This document shows positions 26,707 through 36,233 of a stretch of DNA of 63,479 nucleotides, in pieces. Both the position numbers and the translations under genes were made by a program. The number at the start of each line of letters is the position of its first letter. The stretch's first letter is position 1. The notes under the pieces were generated by a model that was not told where the DNA came from, made no database searches, and saw nothing but the letters and a program-made list of their open reading frames with translations. The stretch spans positions 1-63,479 of the forward strand of contig NVQL02000056.1 in NCBI GenBank assembly GCA_002400495.2, in the 5' to 3' direction. Origin of the DNA: Alphaproteobacteria bacterium (GTDB lineage Bacteria; Pseudomonadota; Alphaproteobacteria; Rhizobiales; OSC116).

Positions 26707-27705
26707 ATGGGTAATATAGTTTTAGAAAAAGTGCATAAATGTTTCGGCGATGTCGAAGTGATACCAAGTGTTGACCTAGACATTAAAGATGGTGAATTTG
26801 TGGTATTTGTTGGGCCATCTGGTTGTGGCAAATCCACCCTACTGCGCCTCATCGCTGGCTTAGAAGATTTAACGGGTGGCAAAATCATCATTGATGGTGT
26901 CGATGTATCAGACAGCACACCCGCCAAGCGTGAGCTGGCAATGGTGTTCCAATCATATGCGCTCTATCCGCATATGACGGTGCGTAAAAACATCGCCTTC
27001 CCGCTTAAAATGGCAGGTATGCCACAAGATGAAATTGATAAAAAGGTAATGGCCGCAGCAGAATCGCTTAACCTGACCGATTATCTTGAACGCACACCTG
27101 GCCTTTTATCTGGTGGCCAACGCCAACGTGTGGCCATTGGCCGCGCCATTGTGCGTAGCCCCAGCGCGTTTTTGTTTGACGAACCATTGTCAAACCTAGA
27201 TGCTGCCTTGCGGGTTAACATGCGCATCGAGATTACTGATCTGCATAAAGAGCTCAAAACCACCATGATTTATGTAACCCATGATCAAGTCGAAGCGATG
27301 ACCATGGCCGATCGGATTGTGGTACTACAAGCTGGCGATGTTGAACAATTCGGCACCCCGCTTGATCTATATAACAAACCTGTCAATCGGTTTGTCGCGG
27401 GCTTTATCGGTTCTCCCAAAATGAATTTTGTAAAAGGCAAAGATGCTGATGAATTTGACGCCCATGAAATTGGCTTCAGACCCGAACATATGTCAGTTTC
27501 AACCACTAAAGGTCGCTGGAAAGGCGTGGTGAGTGTGGCTGAACATCTTGGCGCTGATACATTCTTACATGTCAAAACCGATGAAGTTGGCACCCTAGTC
27601 ACCCGTAGTGATGGCGAAATTAATGTCAATTACGGCGACACAGTATATGTCAGCCCCAATACCGATAAAATTTATCGTTTTGGCGCTGATGGCCTAGCTC
27701 TTTAG
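26707..27705 (+). CDS. smoK: Polyol ABC transporter ATP-binding protein (SmoK/MalK type)
   Basis: ATPase of 332 aa. Walker A is GPSGCGKST (about 37-45), the signature LSGGQRQR, Walker [12 protein letters not shown], and the switch His in VTHDQ. A C-terminal TOBE-type regulatory domain follows from about residue 235; it is shorter than in typical 360-aa MalK. The gene lies 75 nt after smoG. An imperfect hairpin without T tail at about 27745-27780 lies between it and the dehydrogenase gene. Confidence 0.93.
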   Translation: MGNIVLEKVHKCFGDVEVIPSVDLDIKDGEFVVFVGPSGCGKSTLLRLIAGLEDLTGGKIIIDGVDVSDSTPAKRELAMVFQSYALYPHMTVRKNIAFPLKMAGMPQDEIDKKVMAAAESLNLTDYLERTPGLLSGGQRQRVAIGRAIVRSPSAFLFDEPLSNLDAALRVNMRIEITDLHKELKTTMIYVTHDQVEAMTMADRIVVLQAGDVEQFGTPLDLYNKPVNRFVAGFIGSPKMNFVKGKDADEFDAHEIGFRPEHMSVSTTKGRWKGVVSVAEHLGADTFLHVKTDEVGTLVTRSDGEINVNYGDTVYVSPNTDKIYRFGADGLAL

Positions 27706-27802
27706 TCTAAAACAAGCTATTTAATTTGATACGAATAGGCATAGATCTGCCGCAGTTCACCCAAATCTGCGGCGGCAGTCTATGGCGATAGAGGAATAAT
27801 GT

Positions 27803-29281
27803 ATGACCGACCGATTAACGCTCGACAAATTGAGCCAAATTAACAGTAAAATTGAAACCCCCAAATACCAGCGCAGTCAAATATCCGCAGGCATATTGCA
27901 TTTTGGCATTGGTAATTTTCACCGCGCCCATCAAGCCGTTTATTTAAATGATTTATTTTCATTAGGCAGCAGCCATGACTGGGGTATTATTGGTGCCAGT
28001 GTGCGCGATGCCGATATACACATTCAACAAAAATTAGCCGCACAAGACTGGCTATCAACCGTTGTCGAACGCGAAAATGACATCATGTCAGCCAGCATTA
28101 CAGGCGCGATGATTGATTATATCGAACCAGGTGATACCGATGGCATCTTATCAACCCTAAGCAACCCAGACATTCGCATCGTTTCAATGACCATCACCGA
28201 AGGCGGTTATTATATCGATGCCGCATCAGGTAAATTTAATGCAGAGGACCCAGACATTGTCTGGGATGCCGAACATATTGACACCCCCAAGACTGTATTT
28301 GGGCTTATTTTGGCGGGCCTGATGATGCGCCGTGAACAAGGCATTGTGCCGTTCACGGTCATGTCGTGCGATAACCTCCCCGGCAATGGCCACGTCACCG
28401 CCGATGCGGTGATCGGCCTTGCCGAATTGGTCAGTGATGAATTGGCCCAATGGGTTAAAAAAGCAGTCGCCTTTCCCAATGGCATGGTTGACCGCATCAC
28501 CCCTGCCACCACCGAGAATGAATGTAAATTGGTCGAGGCCGAATTTGGCGTCAACGACAATTGGCCCGTGGTTTGCGAACCCTTCCGCCAATGGGTGCTT
28601 GAAGATAATTTCACAGCTGGCCGCCCAGAGCTAGAAAAAGTCGGAGTGACATTCGTCGAAAATGTTGAGCCATATGAAGCCATGAAGCTCGGCATTCTAA
28701 ACGGCGGTCATGCCGCCATCGCTTACCCTGCCGCCTTAATGGACATTCAAATGGTCGATCAGGCAATGGCCGAACCATTAATCAGCCTCTACCTGACCAA
28801 GCTAGAGAATGAAGAGATTATTCCTTCTATCGCTCCAATTGCAGGCGTAGATTTTGCCGAATATTTCGATCAAGTTAAAGATCGTTTTTCCAACCCAAGT
28901 GTCGGTGACACCATTAAGCGCCTCTGCTTCGATGGCTCAAACCGCCAGCCTAAATTCATCCTGCCGTCAGTTCACAACCGCCTTAAAGATAAGAAAAAGA
29001 TCCGTGGTTTGGCCTTAGTCTCAGCCTTTTGGTGCCGCTATTGCGCAGGCTTTACCGAAACGGGCATTCGCTTATTGCCCAATGACCCGATCTGGGATCG
29101 CTTGCAAATTGCCGCCCGCGCCGCAAAAAACGACCCCAAAACATTCTTACAAATGGATGATATTTTTGGCGAATTGGTCAATAACCGTGTTTATGTTGAA
29201 GAATTTCACAATGCACTAAAAACCATCTGGATTGAAGGCACAGAACAAACTTTAAAACTTTATTTATCTGATCGGCTGTAG
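27803..29281 (+). CDS. mtlK: Long-chain polyol dehydrogenase (mannitol 2-dehydrogenase/D-arabinitol type)
   Basis: NAD-dependent enzyme of 492 aa that oxidises mannitol, sorbitol or D-arabinitol to the ketose. The N-terminal HFGIGNFHRAHQAVY nucleotide-binding segment and the catalytic Lys region KLGILNGGHAAIAYPA are present. It completes the polyol cassette: uptake by SmoEFGK, then oxidation. Fructose or xylulose kinase genes were not seen, so the product must join central metabolism elsewhere. Its 3' end overlaps the convergent GNAT gene by 18 nt. Confidence 0.92.
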   Translation: MTDRLTLDKLSQINSKIETPKYQRSQISAGILHFGIGNFHRAHQAVYLNDLFSLGSSHDWGIIGASVRDADIHIQQKLAAQDWLSTVVERENDIMSASITGAMIDYIEPGDTDGILSTLSNPDIRIVSMTITEGGYYIDAASGKFNAEDPDIVWDAEHIDTPKTVFGLILAGLMMRREQGIVPFTVMSCDNLPGNGHVTADAVIGLAELVSDELAQWVKKAVAFPNGMVDRITPATTENECKLVEAEFGVNDNWPVVCEPFRQWVLEDNFTAGRPELEKVGVTFVENVEPYEAMKLGILNGGHAAIAYPAALMDIQMVDQAMAEPLISLYLTKLENEEIIPSIAPIAGVDFAEYFDQVKDRFSNPSVGDTIKRLCFDGSNRQPKFILPSVHNRLKDKKKIRGLALVSAFWCRYCAGFTETGIRLLPNDPIWDRLQIAARAAKNDPKTFLQMDDIFGELVNNRVYVEEFHNALKTIWIEGTEQTLKLYLSDRL

Positions 29282-29701
29282 CCCATTCAAATCAAGCCTC
29301 ACAATATTTTGGTCTTTGGTTCCTTCAACCAGAGACCATTTTTGTTTCAAATATAATTGCGGCACATCAGTCAAGGCAAACAACTGCGTTTCGCCCCACT
29401 CAAAAGCCGCCTGCGCTGCGGCTGTAAGTAAGGCACTGGCAACGCCTTTACCACGTTGTTCAAGCGCAACCAATAATGCATTAATCCATAAAGCCATGCC
29501 ATCATTTTCTGGGTTTTTGAATCTTGAAAATGCCAATCCGCCAACCAATATTTCATCATCCAACGCAATCAATGGCGCTAATATGGCGTATCCTTCGTGG
29601 TGCCTATTATAAAAACTCCGCTCACCCCATTCCTCGGTAAACCAGTCATGTAATGGGTTTAGATGGGGTGATTTAAATTCTGAATTTAGTATTGAAAGCA
29701 T
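29264..29701 (-). CDS. GNAT-family N-acetyltransferase
   Basis: A 145-aa acetyltransferase with the acetyl-CoA pyrophosphate loop RGKGVASALL (Q/RxxGxG/A type) near residues 84-93 and the beta4-alpha3 core. The acceptor cannot be inferred. It is convergent with mtlK, with an 18-nt overlap, and its start is adjacent to an AT-rich divergent promoter region before the SQR gene. Confidence 0.82.
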   Translation of the reverse strand: MLSILNSEFKSPHLNPLHDWFTEEWGERSFYNRHHEGYAILAPLIALDDEILVGGLAFSRFKNPENDGMALWINALLVALEQRGKGVASALLTAAAQAAFEWGETQLFALTDVPQLYLKQKWSLVEGTKDQNIVRLDLNGLQPIR

Positions 29702-29800
29702 ATTTCACCCTAGCTTAAATTTGGTAAATATCAAATAATTTGACTTTATTTTATATAATGCTAATTTAGTATATACTAATATATATGGGAGGTAAGAAAA

Positions 29801-31063
29801 ATTGCAATATTAGGCGCTGGCCTAGGCGGCGTGGGTTGCGCTTATGAAATGAAAGAAAAAGCCCGCAAACAAGATGAAGTTATCGTCATTAATGACATTG
29901 ATCATTATGATTTCATCCCCTCCAACCCTTGGGTTTTGGTCGGTTGGCGCAAGCGTGAACAAATCACAGTCGATCTAGTCAAACCAATGCGCAAAAAAGG
30001 CATTGAATTTATAGGTGATGCCGCCACCAAATTAGACCCCAAAAATAAAATCATCCACTGCGCCAGCGGCCGCGAGGTTAAATATGATTATTTAGTCATC
30101 GCCACAGGCCCAACTTTGGCTTTTGGCGCAGTAAAAGGCTTAGGGCCACATGCCAACACCCAATCGGTTTGTCACATCGACCACGCCGAGCAAGCTTATA
30201 ATGCCTTTGAAGAATTTTGCAAAAATCCTGGCCCCATTGTGGTTGGCGCTGCCCAAGGCGCCTCTTGCTATGGCCCCGCTTATGAAACCGCAATGATTAT
30301 CGACACAGAGTTAAAACGCCGCAAAATTCGCGACAAAGTCAAAATGACCTTCGTCACCGCCGAACCATATATTGGCCATCTAGGCCTCGACGGCGTCGGC
30401 GACACCAAAAGCTTACTCGAATCCGAAATGCGCGAACGCCATATTAACTGGATTACCAACGCCAAAATCACCAACATCACCAAAGACAAAATCTTTATCG
30501 ATAAAATGGCCACCACCGAAGACATCAAACAACAGCATGAGTTGGATATGGCCTATTCGATGATATTGCCGCCATTTAAAGGCATTGACGCGCTACAAGG
30601 CATTGAAGGTTTGGTCAATCCAGCAGGCTTCGTCATCGTCAACAAACACCAACATAATGATAAATACCCCGAAATTTATGCCATCGGCGTGTGCATTGCC
30701 ATCCCGCCCATGGGCAACAGCTTGGTGCCAGTTGGCGTGCCCAAAACAGGTTTTATGATCGAATCAATGGCCGCCGCCGCTACCGATAACATTGCCGCCA
30801 GATTATATGACAATGAGGTTAAAACCGAAGCCACATGGAACGCCATCTGCTTGGCCGATTTTGGTGATGGTGGCGTGTTATTTGTCGCCAAACCACAAAT
30901 CCCCCCGCGCAATGTCAATTGGGCTGTAGATGGCAAATGGGTACATGCTGCAAAAGTTGGGTACGAAAAAATGTTCCTCGCACGAATCAAAAAGGGCAAA
31001 TCATCTTCAATGTTTGAAACGGTGACCGCCAATCTATTAAAAGTGCATAAAATCAAGGGTTAA
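29801..31063 (+). CDS. Sulfide:quinone oxidoreductase-like FAD enzyme, abnormal start
   Basis: Flavoprotein of the SQR family, which oxidises sulfide and passes electrons to quinone at the inner membrane. The FAD-binding GAGLGGVG lies right at the N-terminus. Cysteines in QSVCHID and GASCYGPAYE match the redox-active pair, and AICLADFGDGG holds a third. The first regular start codon (GTG, 29831) would cut through the FAD site, so it cannot be the true start. Frame analysis leaves either an ATT start at 29801, placed 8 nt after a perfect GGGAGG, or the ATG at 29785 joined by a one-base shift in the A-run at 29797-29801. The body is full length and intact. Confidence 0.8.
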   Translation: MAILGAGLGGVGCAYEMKEKARKQDEVIVINDIDHYDFIPSNPWVLVGWRKREQITVDLVKPMRKKGIEFIGDAATKLDPKNKIIHCASGREVKYDYLVIATGPTLAFGAVKGLGPHANTQSVCHIDHAEQAYNAFEEFCKNPGPIVVGAAQGASCYGPAYETAMIIDTELKRRKIRDKVKMTFVTAEPYIGHLGLDGVGDTKSLLESEMRERHINWITNAKITNITKDKIFIDKMATTEDIKQQHELDMAYSMILPPFKGIDALQGIEGLVNPAGFVIVNKHQHNDKYPEIYAIGVCIAIPPMGNSLVPVGVPKTGFMIESMAAAATDNIAARLYDNEVKTEATWNAICLADFGDGGVLFVAKPQIPPRNVNWAVDGKWVHAAKVGYEKMFLARIKKGKSSSMFETVTANLLKVHKIKG

Positions 31064-31065
31064 AC

Positions 31066-31617
31066 TCAAACACGCTCTAACTTATGATGGGGTTTAGGTG
31101 GCAATACCGCCCTCACCTCATCATCGGCTTTAACCACACCGCCTTGAATGATAATACCCATAATGCCAGCTTTGCGCACCAAGCCACCCTCTGCATCACG
31201 ATCAAGCACTGCCTTAAGCAGGCCTTTTTGAAAATCATCAATTTGGCTATAAGGGTTGCGCAAACCCGTCACCTCGACAATCGCCTCATCACCAATATGC
31301 GGCAATGTGCCGCGCGGCAAGCCGAGTAAATCCATCCCGCGAGTGGTGATATTCTCACCCATATCACCCGCCTTGACCTCAAACCCCTTATCACGCAACT
31401 CATCAAAGAGTTCACTCTGAATGATATGAATTTGGCGTAGGTTTGGCTGTGTTGGGTCTGCCTTCACGCGCGAGCGGTGCTTCACCGTTACTCCCATATG
31501 CGCATCACCTTCCACCCCCAAACCAGTTAACAAAGTAATTTGGTCAATAGTCGGTTTATGAAAAGTGTGTCGCGGGTTTTTGGCCACAGTCGCCACCGTG
31601 GTAAAATCTAAGGTCAT
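31066..31617 (-). CDS. MOSC-domain protein
   Basis: A 183-aa protein with a MOSC (molybdenum cofactor sulfurase C-terminal) beta-barrel, a domain linked to metal-sulfur or Moco transfer. The conserved GDMGENITTRGMDLLGLPRG block is near residues 80-100. The ATG at 31617 with GGAG upstream is chosen over a longer frame that adds 34 unrelated residues. It lacks the conserved domain-core Cys of true Moco sulfurases where that can be judged. It is convergent with the SQR gene. Confidence 0.84.
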   Translation of the reverse strand: MTLDFTTVATVAKNPRHTFHKPTIDQITLLTGLGVEGDAHMGVTVKHRSRVKADPTQPNLRQIHIIQSELFDELRDKGFEVKAGDMGENITTRGMDLLGLPRGTLPHIGDEAIVEVTGLRNPYSQIDDFQKGLLKAVLDRDAEGGLVRKAGIMGIIIQGGVVKADDEVRAVLPPKPHHKLERV

Positions 31618-31672
31618 AATTTCTCCATAATATTTACTTAAGCATAATATATCAATTAAAGGGAACTGCATT

Positions 31673-32341
31673 ATGAAAAAGATTATTGGTCTTTTGGTTA
31701 GCTGTCTTATGGTCAGCACCGCATATGCTAACGATAGTAGCTATAGCAAATTAAGCTTTGATAAGGATTGCATATTCGACACGCCTGCCAATGAAAATGA
31801 AGCCAGCATAGGCGCAACTGCCATATGTAAAATAAATGGCAAACCAGATATTTATTTCGAGGATGGCGATTTGCGCCGTAGTGCAGGGTTTGGAGCTAAA
31901 AAAATATTTGAAAGCTTTGGCGCTTGGAACAGCATGAACACCACCATTGAATGGCGGCATGATAATGAAGGCAATATTTTTGCCGCGATTGTACGATTTT
32001 TCATCGATCATCCCAACCCTGAAACAGGCACACCAGACAAAACAAGCCGTGGCCAAATATTGGCGGTACATAATGTAGCAAACACAATTAATGGCGAGAC
32101 TTGCGTAACAGCCTTAATAGACGCACGCGCCAATGAAGACGCCAATATAGTGGCACGTCGAATGGCTGACGAAATGGCTCAATCGTTCAATTGCATCACC
32201 CAAACGCCACAATATTATGGCACCGAGGGCGCATATAGCGCGGCATTTAACAAACCACTACAACCGCTTGAAAGCCCAACCGAAGTGACGCCCAAACCTA
32301 GTGAGACAGTAACAGCAGTTGAGCCCGCAAAAAACAATTAG
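31673..32341 (+). CDS. Secreted protein of unknown function
   Basis: Not recognised. A 222-aa product with a clear Sec signal peptide (cleavage after AYA, about residue 19). The mature part has four Cys (CIFD, ICKIN, TCVTA, NCITQ), which may form disulfides, and a charged, Pro/Thr/Glu-rich C-terminal tail of about 30 residues. The ATG lies 55 nt past the divergent MOSC start, with GGG upstream. It overlaps the end of the convergent Gfo/Idh/MocA gene by 4 nt. Confidence 0.7.
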   Translation: MKKIIGLLVSCLMVSTAYANDSSYSKLSFDKDCIFDTPANENEASIGATAICKINGKPDIYFEDGDLRRSAGFGAKKIFESFGAWNSMNTTIEWRHDNEGNIFAAIVRFFIDHPNPETGTPDKTSRGQILAVHNVANTINGETCVTALIDARANEDANIVARRMADEMAQSFNCITQTPQYYGTEGAYSAAFNKPLQPLESPTEVTPKPSETVTAVEPAKNN

Positions 32342-33366
32342 TGAGCAACTTTAGTCAGCACGCCATCACGCGCCGAGGCCAAAAGCGCATCAATTAAATA
32401 ATGCACTTGTAATGCGCTGCGGCCATTAGATATTGGCTCGCGGTCATTTTGCACGGCATTGATAAAATCTTCAATTTGCGCCCGATGCCACTCATGTGGA
32501 AAAGCCATTCGGTCATCGCCACCACCTGTACCCGCTTCTTTGCCAAATGTTTCGCTACGGCCATCATGCCAATCAACCGATAGAATACTGCCCTTTAAAG
32601 TCGCCGTTGCATTCATACAGTTGAGCGTTAGATATTCACTCTGGCCTGGGTAAGTGGTTGTCGTGGCCATAATAGAGCCAATAGCGCCACCTGCAAATCG
32701 CACCCCCGCCCCCACAAAATCTTCAACCTCAATATCATGTAAAATAGACGTGCCCGCCATCGCTTGCACCTCGGCCGCGCGGCCAGTGAGTGACAACATT
32801 AAATCAAGCGAATGAACCGCCTGCGTAATCAAAACCCCGCCGCCATCTTGCTCAAAAGTGCCGCGCCCAGGCTCTTGATAATATTCCCCACTCCGCCACC
32901 AAGGCACAGAAAGCATCACCGAAGCCAAAGCCCCCATCTCGCCCGATTGAATCAGCGATTTTAGCTTTAAAGCCGCCTCCCGAAAACGGAATTGAAAAGT
33001 AATGCCCAACTTAACCCGAGCCGCCTCACAAATCTCAACCAATTCAAGCGCCGCAACAGAACTCCGTTCAACAGGTTTTTCCATAAATATATGCTTGCCC
33101 GCCGCAGCGGCCTGCGCAACAAGCTCTTTACGCGCATTCGGCGGCGTGAGAATTATAACCGCATCCAGTGCCTCATCAGCCAACAGTGATTCATAACTCT
33201 CCGCCACAGGCAAATTATGCAATTTACCAAATGCCACACGGCTAGCTTCATTACGGCTATAAACCCCAGCAACATTGACAATATCAGATAAATCTTTAAG
33301 CGATTTCACATGCGGGCTAGCCGCCATACCAAGGCCAACAATGGCTACGTTAAATTTACCTGTCAT
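32338..33366 (-). CDS. Gfo/Idh/MocA family oxidoreductase
   Basis: A 342-aa NAD(P)-dependent dehydrogenase. The Rossmann motif GLGMAASPHV starts at about residue 11, and the family EKPVE Lys block (FMEKPVER) is near residue 95. A C-terminal alpha/beta domain follows with GGGVLITQAVHSLDLM. The substrate is unknown (sugars, inositols or related). No pathway neighbours were found; the adjacent DUF6447 gene is divergent. Confidence 0.88.
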   Translation of the reverse strand: MTGKFNVAIVGLGMAASPHVKSLKDLSDIVNVAGVYSRNEASRVAFGKLHNLPVAESYESLLADEALDAVIILTPPNARKELVAQAAAAGKHIFMEKPVERSSVAALELVEICEAARVKLGITFQFRFREAALKLKSLIQSGEMGALASVMLSVPWWRSGEYYQEPGRGTFEQDGGGVLITQAVHSLDLMLSLTGRAAEVQAMAGTSILHDIEVEDFVGAGVRFAGGAIGSIMATTTTYPGQSEYLTLNCMNATATLKGSILSVDWHDGRSETFGKEAGTGGGDDRMAFPHEWHRAQIEDFINAVQNDREPISNGRSALQVHYLIDALLASARDGVLTKVAH

Positions 33367-33543
33367 ACTATTTCATCCCCTCAGATTGATAGAACTAGAT
33401 TATCGGATATAGGAAAAAAATGTCAAGCCTAGTAGGGCAGAACCCACTGGTCAACTGGACAGCCGCAAGCAAATAAATTAACACTTGTATATATGCTTTG
33501 AGACAGGTACAAATTTAGCAGTTAATCTTAAGGAATGAAACAT

Positions 33544-33816
33544 ATGGCAGATAAAAAAACCAAAAAAGACGCGGAACAAACACCAACCCCAACTCCCCCT
33601 CCAGCACCCAAACAAAAAGTCAATATCGATGGCATTGAATATGATTTAGACAGCCTATCGGATGGCGCAAAAAGCCAATTGGTAAATTTGCAACTCGTAG
33701 ATCAAAAGATCAAAACCCTACGACAAGATCTAGCGATCATGCAAACCGCACGTAACGCCTATGCCAATGCCTTGGTGGGCGATCTACCCTTTAAATCAGA
33801 CAAATTGCCAACCTAA
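33544..33816 (+). CDS. DUF6447 family small protein
   Basis: A 90-aa protein with a Lys- and Thr/Pro-rich N-terminus, then a conserved core of the type VNIDGIEYDLDSLSDGAKSQLVNLQLVD followed by a helix with KIKTLRQDLAIMQTARNAY. The ATG at 33544 has AAGGA about 9 nt upstream; an in-frame ATG at 33535 is less well placed. The core resembles DUF6447. It ends just before the type I secretion locus, but transcription is convergent with the RTX gene. The function is unknown. Confidence 0.7.
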   Translation: MADKKTKKDAEQTPTPTPPPAPKQKVNIDGIEYDLDSLSDGAKSQLVNLQLVDQKIKTLRQDLAIMQTARNAYANALVGDLPFKSDKLPT

Positions 33817-33839
33817 TATTCCACAAACTTCCAATAAAG

Positions 33840-33869
33840 CCCGCCCAGAAATTTTTGAGCGGGTTTTTT
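33840..33869 (+). terminator. Terminator of the DUF6447 gene
   Basis: The stem CCCGC / GCGGG extends inward with one mismatch and A-T pairs and is followed by six T. It starts 23 nt past the DUF6447 stop. Confidence 0.85.
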
Positions 33870-33899
33870 GTGTCTGCAATTTGATATTCAAACACTAAA

Positions 33900-33931
33900 C
33901 AAAAAAAGACCCGCAACCTAAGTTGCGAGTC
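33900..33931 (-). terminator. Terminator of the RTX gene
   Basis: On the minus strand the hairpin GACTCGCAAC / GTTGCGGGTC, with a 4-nt loop, is followed by seven T. It lies 27 nt past the RTX stop. Confidence 0.88.
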
Positions 33932-33957
33932 CAATAGTGTCTTAAATAATAGTTTTC

Positions 33958-36189
33958 TTATACGAATGAGAAATCACTAGTAGTCAAAGTACCTGTAATA
34001 CCGGTGATATTAACAAGAATATCAGCAGCATCAGCAGCACCAGTAGCATCATCATTAAGATGCAAATATGTACCAGCAGCAGCACCATTGGTAAATGTAT
34101 AAACTGTACCACTAAGCATGATACCACCATCATCAGATACGGCAGTATTAGTACCAATTTGCACAAGAATATCAGCTAATGTAGCAACTGAATCTGTATC
34201 AGTAACCGCGGCTCCAAGAGTAACAGAAGTTAATGTTTGACCAGCAAACACATCACCAGCACCGTTGCCGAATACAAGTTTATCAGTACCAACAACAAAG
34301 TCGGTAATTTTGTTTGTATTCGCAGTACCAATATTATTAGCCTCAGCAATATCGAAGTTAAAATTATCCGCGGCATCGCCACCAGTAAGTGTATCGGCAC
34401 CAGCATCACCAGTAAGTGTATCTTTACCTGCACCGCCAGAAATCGTATCGTTACCAGCACCACCAGAAAGAGAATCAACACCATTGCCGCCAGTGATCAC
34501 ATCAGCGCCATTACCGCCAATAATAGTGTCAGTACCAGAAGATCCTTTTATAACAATACCTTGTGTTGCACCAGCTGTTGTAACACTAATACCAGCGGTA
34601 TTTGCACTAGCATCAATTTCTGTCAAAGCAGCACTCGCAAGAGCAGCGCCATCTATATCAGCAAGAACATTACCAGTTACCACAATTTTAGTGGCATTAG
34701 CAACCGTTAGATCAATATCGTTAGTGTCTGCAGCAACTAATGCAGTAGCTGTAGAAGTCGAATTAATGTTGATAATTTCAACATTTGCAGCAACAACACT
34801 ACCATAAGCAAGAGGGGCACCAACATGAGCAGCATCAAGCGTGAGGTTCAAAACATCACTATTATGACCAGCAACAGCAGAATCTACAACAGTCACTGTT
34901 AATGCACCAGTATTAGCTGCACCAATCTTGATATTGTATCCAGATGCAATAGTTAAAGCTGCATTACCAGCAGCTATACCACCCGCATAATCGATAGTAG
35001 TAAAGCTAGAACCTAATTTTCCTAGATCAATTGCGCCCAAACCAGCATCTGAAACAGACAAAGTTTCAAAATTAACAATGCCTTTTTTAGCATAGTTAGT
35101 AGCTGACAATGTAGACAGGTCAACAGCCAAAGCAGATATCATAACCAATGTATCTGTACCATCACCACCATCAAGAAAAGTTTTAGAGTCTGTCAAATCA
35201 GTTTCGTCGTTGAGAACGCTAAGAGTAACTTTATCATTACCAGCGCCAGTTTTAACGCTAAGCTCATGCGCTGCATTATTTGCATGAAGAAGAGTAACAG
35301 TTTCTGCACCATCAGCACCAGTTATTGCCACTTTTGCTACAGTAGATGTAACGGCTGTTTTGCCAGTGCTTGTAATATCAATAGCCGTAGCATCAGCAAT
35401 AGTCGCAGTGATAGTTAGATCACCAGTACCATCAATAGTTACCGTCTTAAGATCTGTACCAGCTGTAATCGCAGCAATTTTGTTTTTGCCGACAGCAGTA
35501 ATAGCCACCGTTTCAACACCACCAGCAGCAGTAAAATCACCAACATCAATAGTACCAGTATCTGTTGAACCATCAACAATCACTTTAACCGTATCAGCAG
35601 AGCCAGTTAAAACGCTAGCCAGATATTTGACAGTTGTATCAGCAGCAACTGTAAGCCCGCCATTAACTTCCACTGCAGCCAATGAACCCACATTTTCAAT
35701 AATAAGAGTATCTGAGCTTGCATTATTAATAAACTTTTCTACACCAGAAAAATTCTTAGCGTTTATAGTTTCAGCAACTGTTGTTTGAACATTAATGTTC
35801 TCTACATTAGTAGTTGTTACCAAAGGATTAGCAGCATTGTCTGAAATGATAATTTTCACAGTGTCATTACCATCGCCACCGTCAACGCTATCGCCTGTTT
35901 GGTAAGAATTGGTATTCCCAGCACCTGAGTTCATAACACCAGTGAATGTGTCATCACCTGAACCACCTTCAAGGATATCCACACCAGTAGTAAATGCAAC
36001 AGATTTCGCTGCATCAGGAGTAGGAGTAGGTGTTGGTGTTGGTGTTGGCGTAGGTGTAGGCGTTGCGCTTGAACCACATGCAGTCAACAAAGCAGCCATA
36101 CTTGACATAGCGAGTATTTGGGCGTTTTTGCTGGAAAGTTGTCTAGTTTTCTTTTTGGCCGTTTTGCCAAATACGATATGTTTATTCAT
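33958..36189 (-). CDS. RTX surface protein with N-terminal lipobox and bluetail-like C-terminus
   Basis: A 743-aa secreted, Thr/Ala/Asp-rich protein. Residues 1-38 are a charged leader followed by MAALLTAC, an apparent lipobox with Cys at about residue 38, and a (TP)n linker from about 43 to 58. A long beta-rich region follows with DxDG-like turns, including an early GGSGDDTF. RTX calcium-binding nonapeptides (GGxGxDxxx) lie at about 545-610. The end, with GTYLHLND and DILVNITGITG elements, resembles the bluetail domain of type I-secreted surface proteins, ending SDFSFV. The secretion genes lie just upstream on the same strand. The lipobox is unexpected for a type I substrate (see findings). 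Confidence 0.85.
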   Translation of the reverse strand: MNKHIVFGKTAKKKTRQLSSKNAQILAMSSMAALLTACGSSATPTPTPTPTPTPTPTPDAAKSVAFTTGVDILEGGSGDDTFTGVMNSGAGNTNSYQTGDSVDGGDGNDTVKIIISDNAANPLVTTTNVENINVQTTVAETINAKNFSGVEKFINNASSDTLIIENVGSLAAVEVNGGLTVAADTTVKYLASVLTGSADTVKVIVDGSTDTGTIDVGDFTAAGGVETVAITAVGKNKIAAITAGTDLKTVTIDGTGDLTITATIADATAIDITSTGKTAVTSTVAKVAITGADGAETVTLLHANNAAHELSVKTGAGNDKVTLSVLNDETDLTDSKTFLDGGDGTDTLVMISALAVDLSTLSATNYAKKGIVNFETLSVSDAGLGAIDLGKLGSSFTTIDYAGGIAAGNAALTIASGYNIKIGAANTGALTVTVVDSAVAGHNSDVLNLTLDAAHVGAPLAYGSVVAANVEIININSTSTATALVAADTNDIDLTVANATKIVVTGNVLADIDGAALASAALTEIDASANTAGISVTTAGATQGIVIKGSSGTDTIIGGNGADVITGGNGVDSLSGGAGNDTISGGAGKDTLTGDAGADTLTGGDAADNFNFDIAEANNIGTANTNKITDFVVGTDKLVFGNGAGDVFAGQTLTSVTLGAAVTDTDSVATLADILVQIGTNTAVSDDGGIMLSGTVYTFTNGAAAGTYLHLNDDATGAADAADILVNITGITGTLTTSDFSFV

Positions 36190-36233
36190 TAGATTTTACC
36201 TGGTTATTATTACGTTTAATCTCCACCTACATT

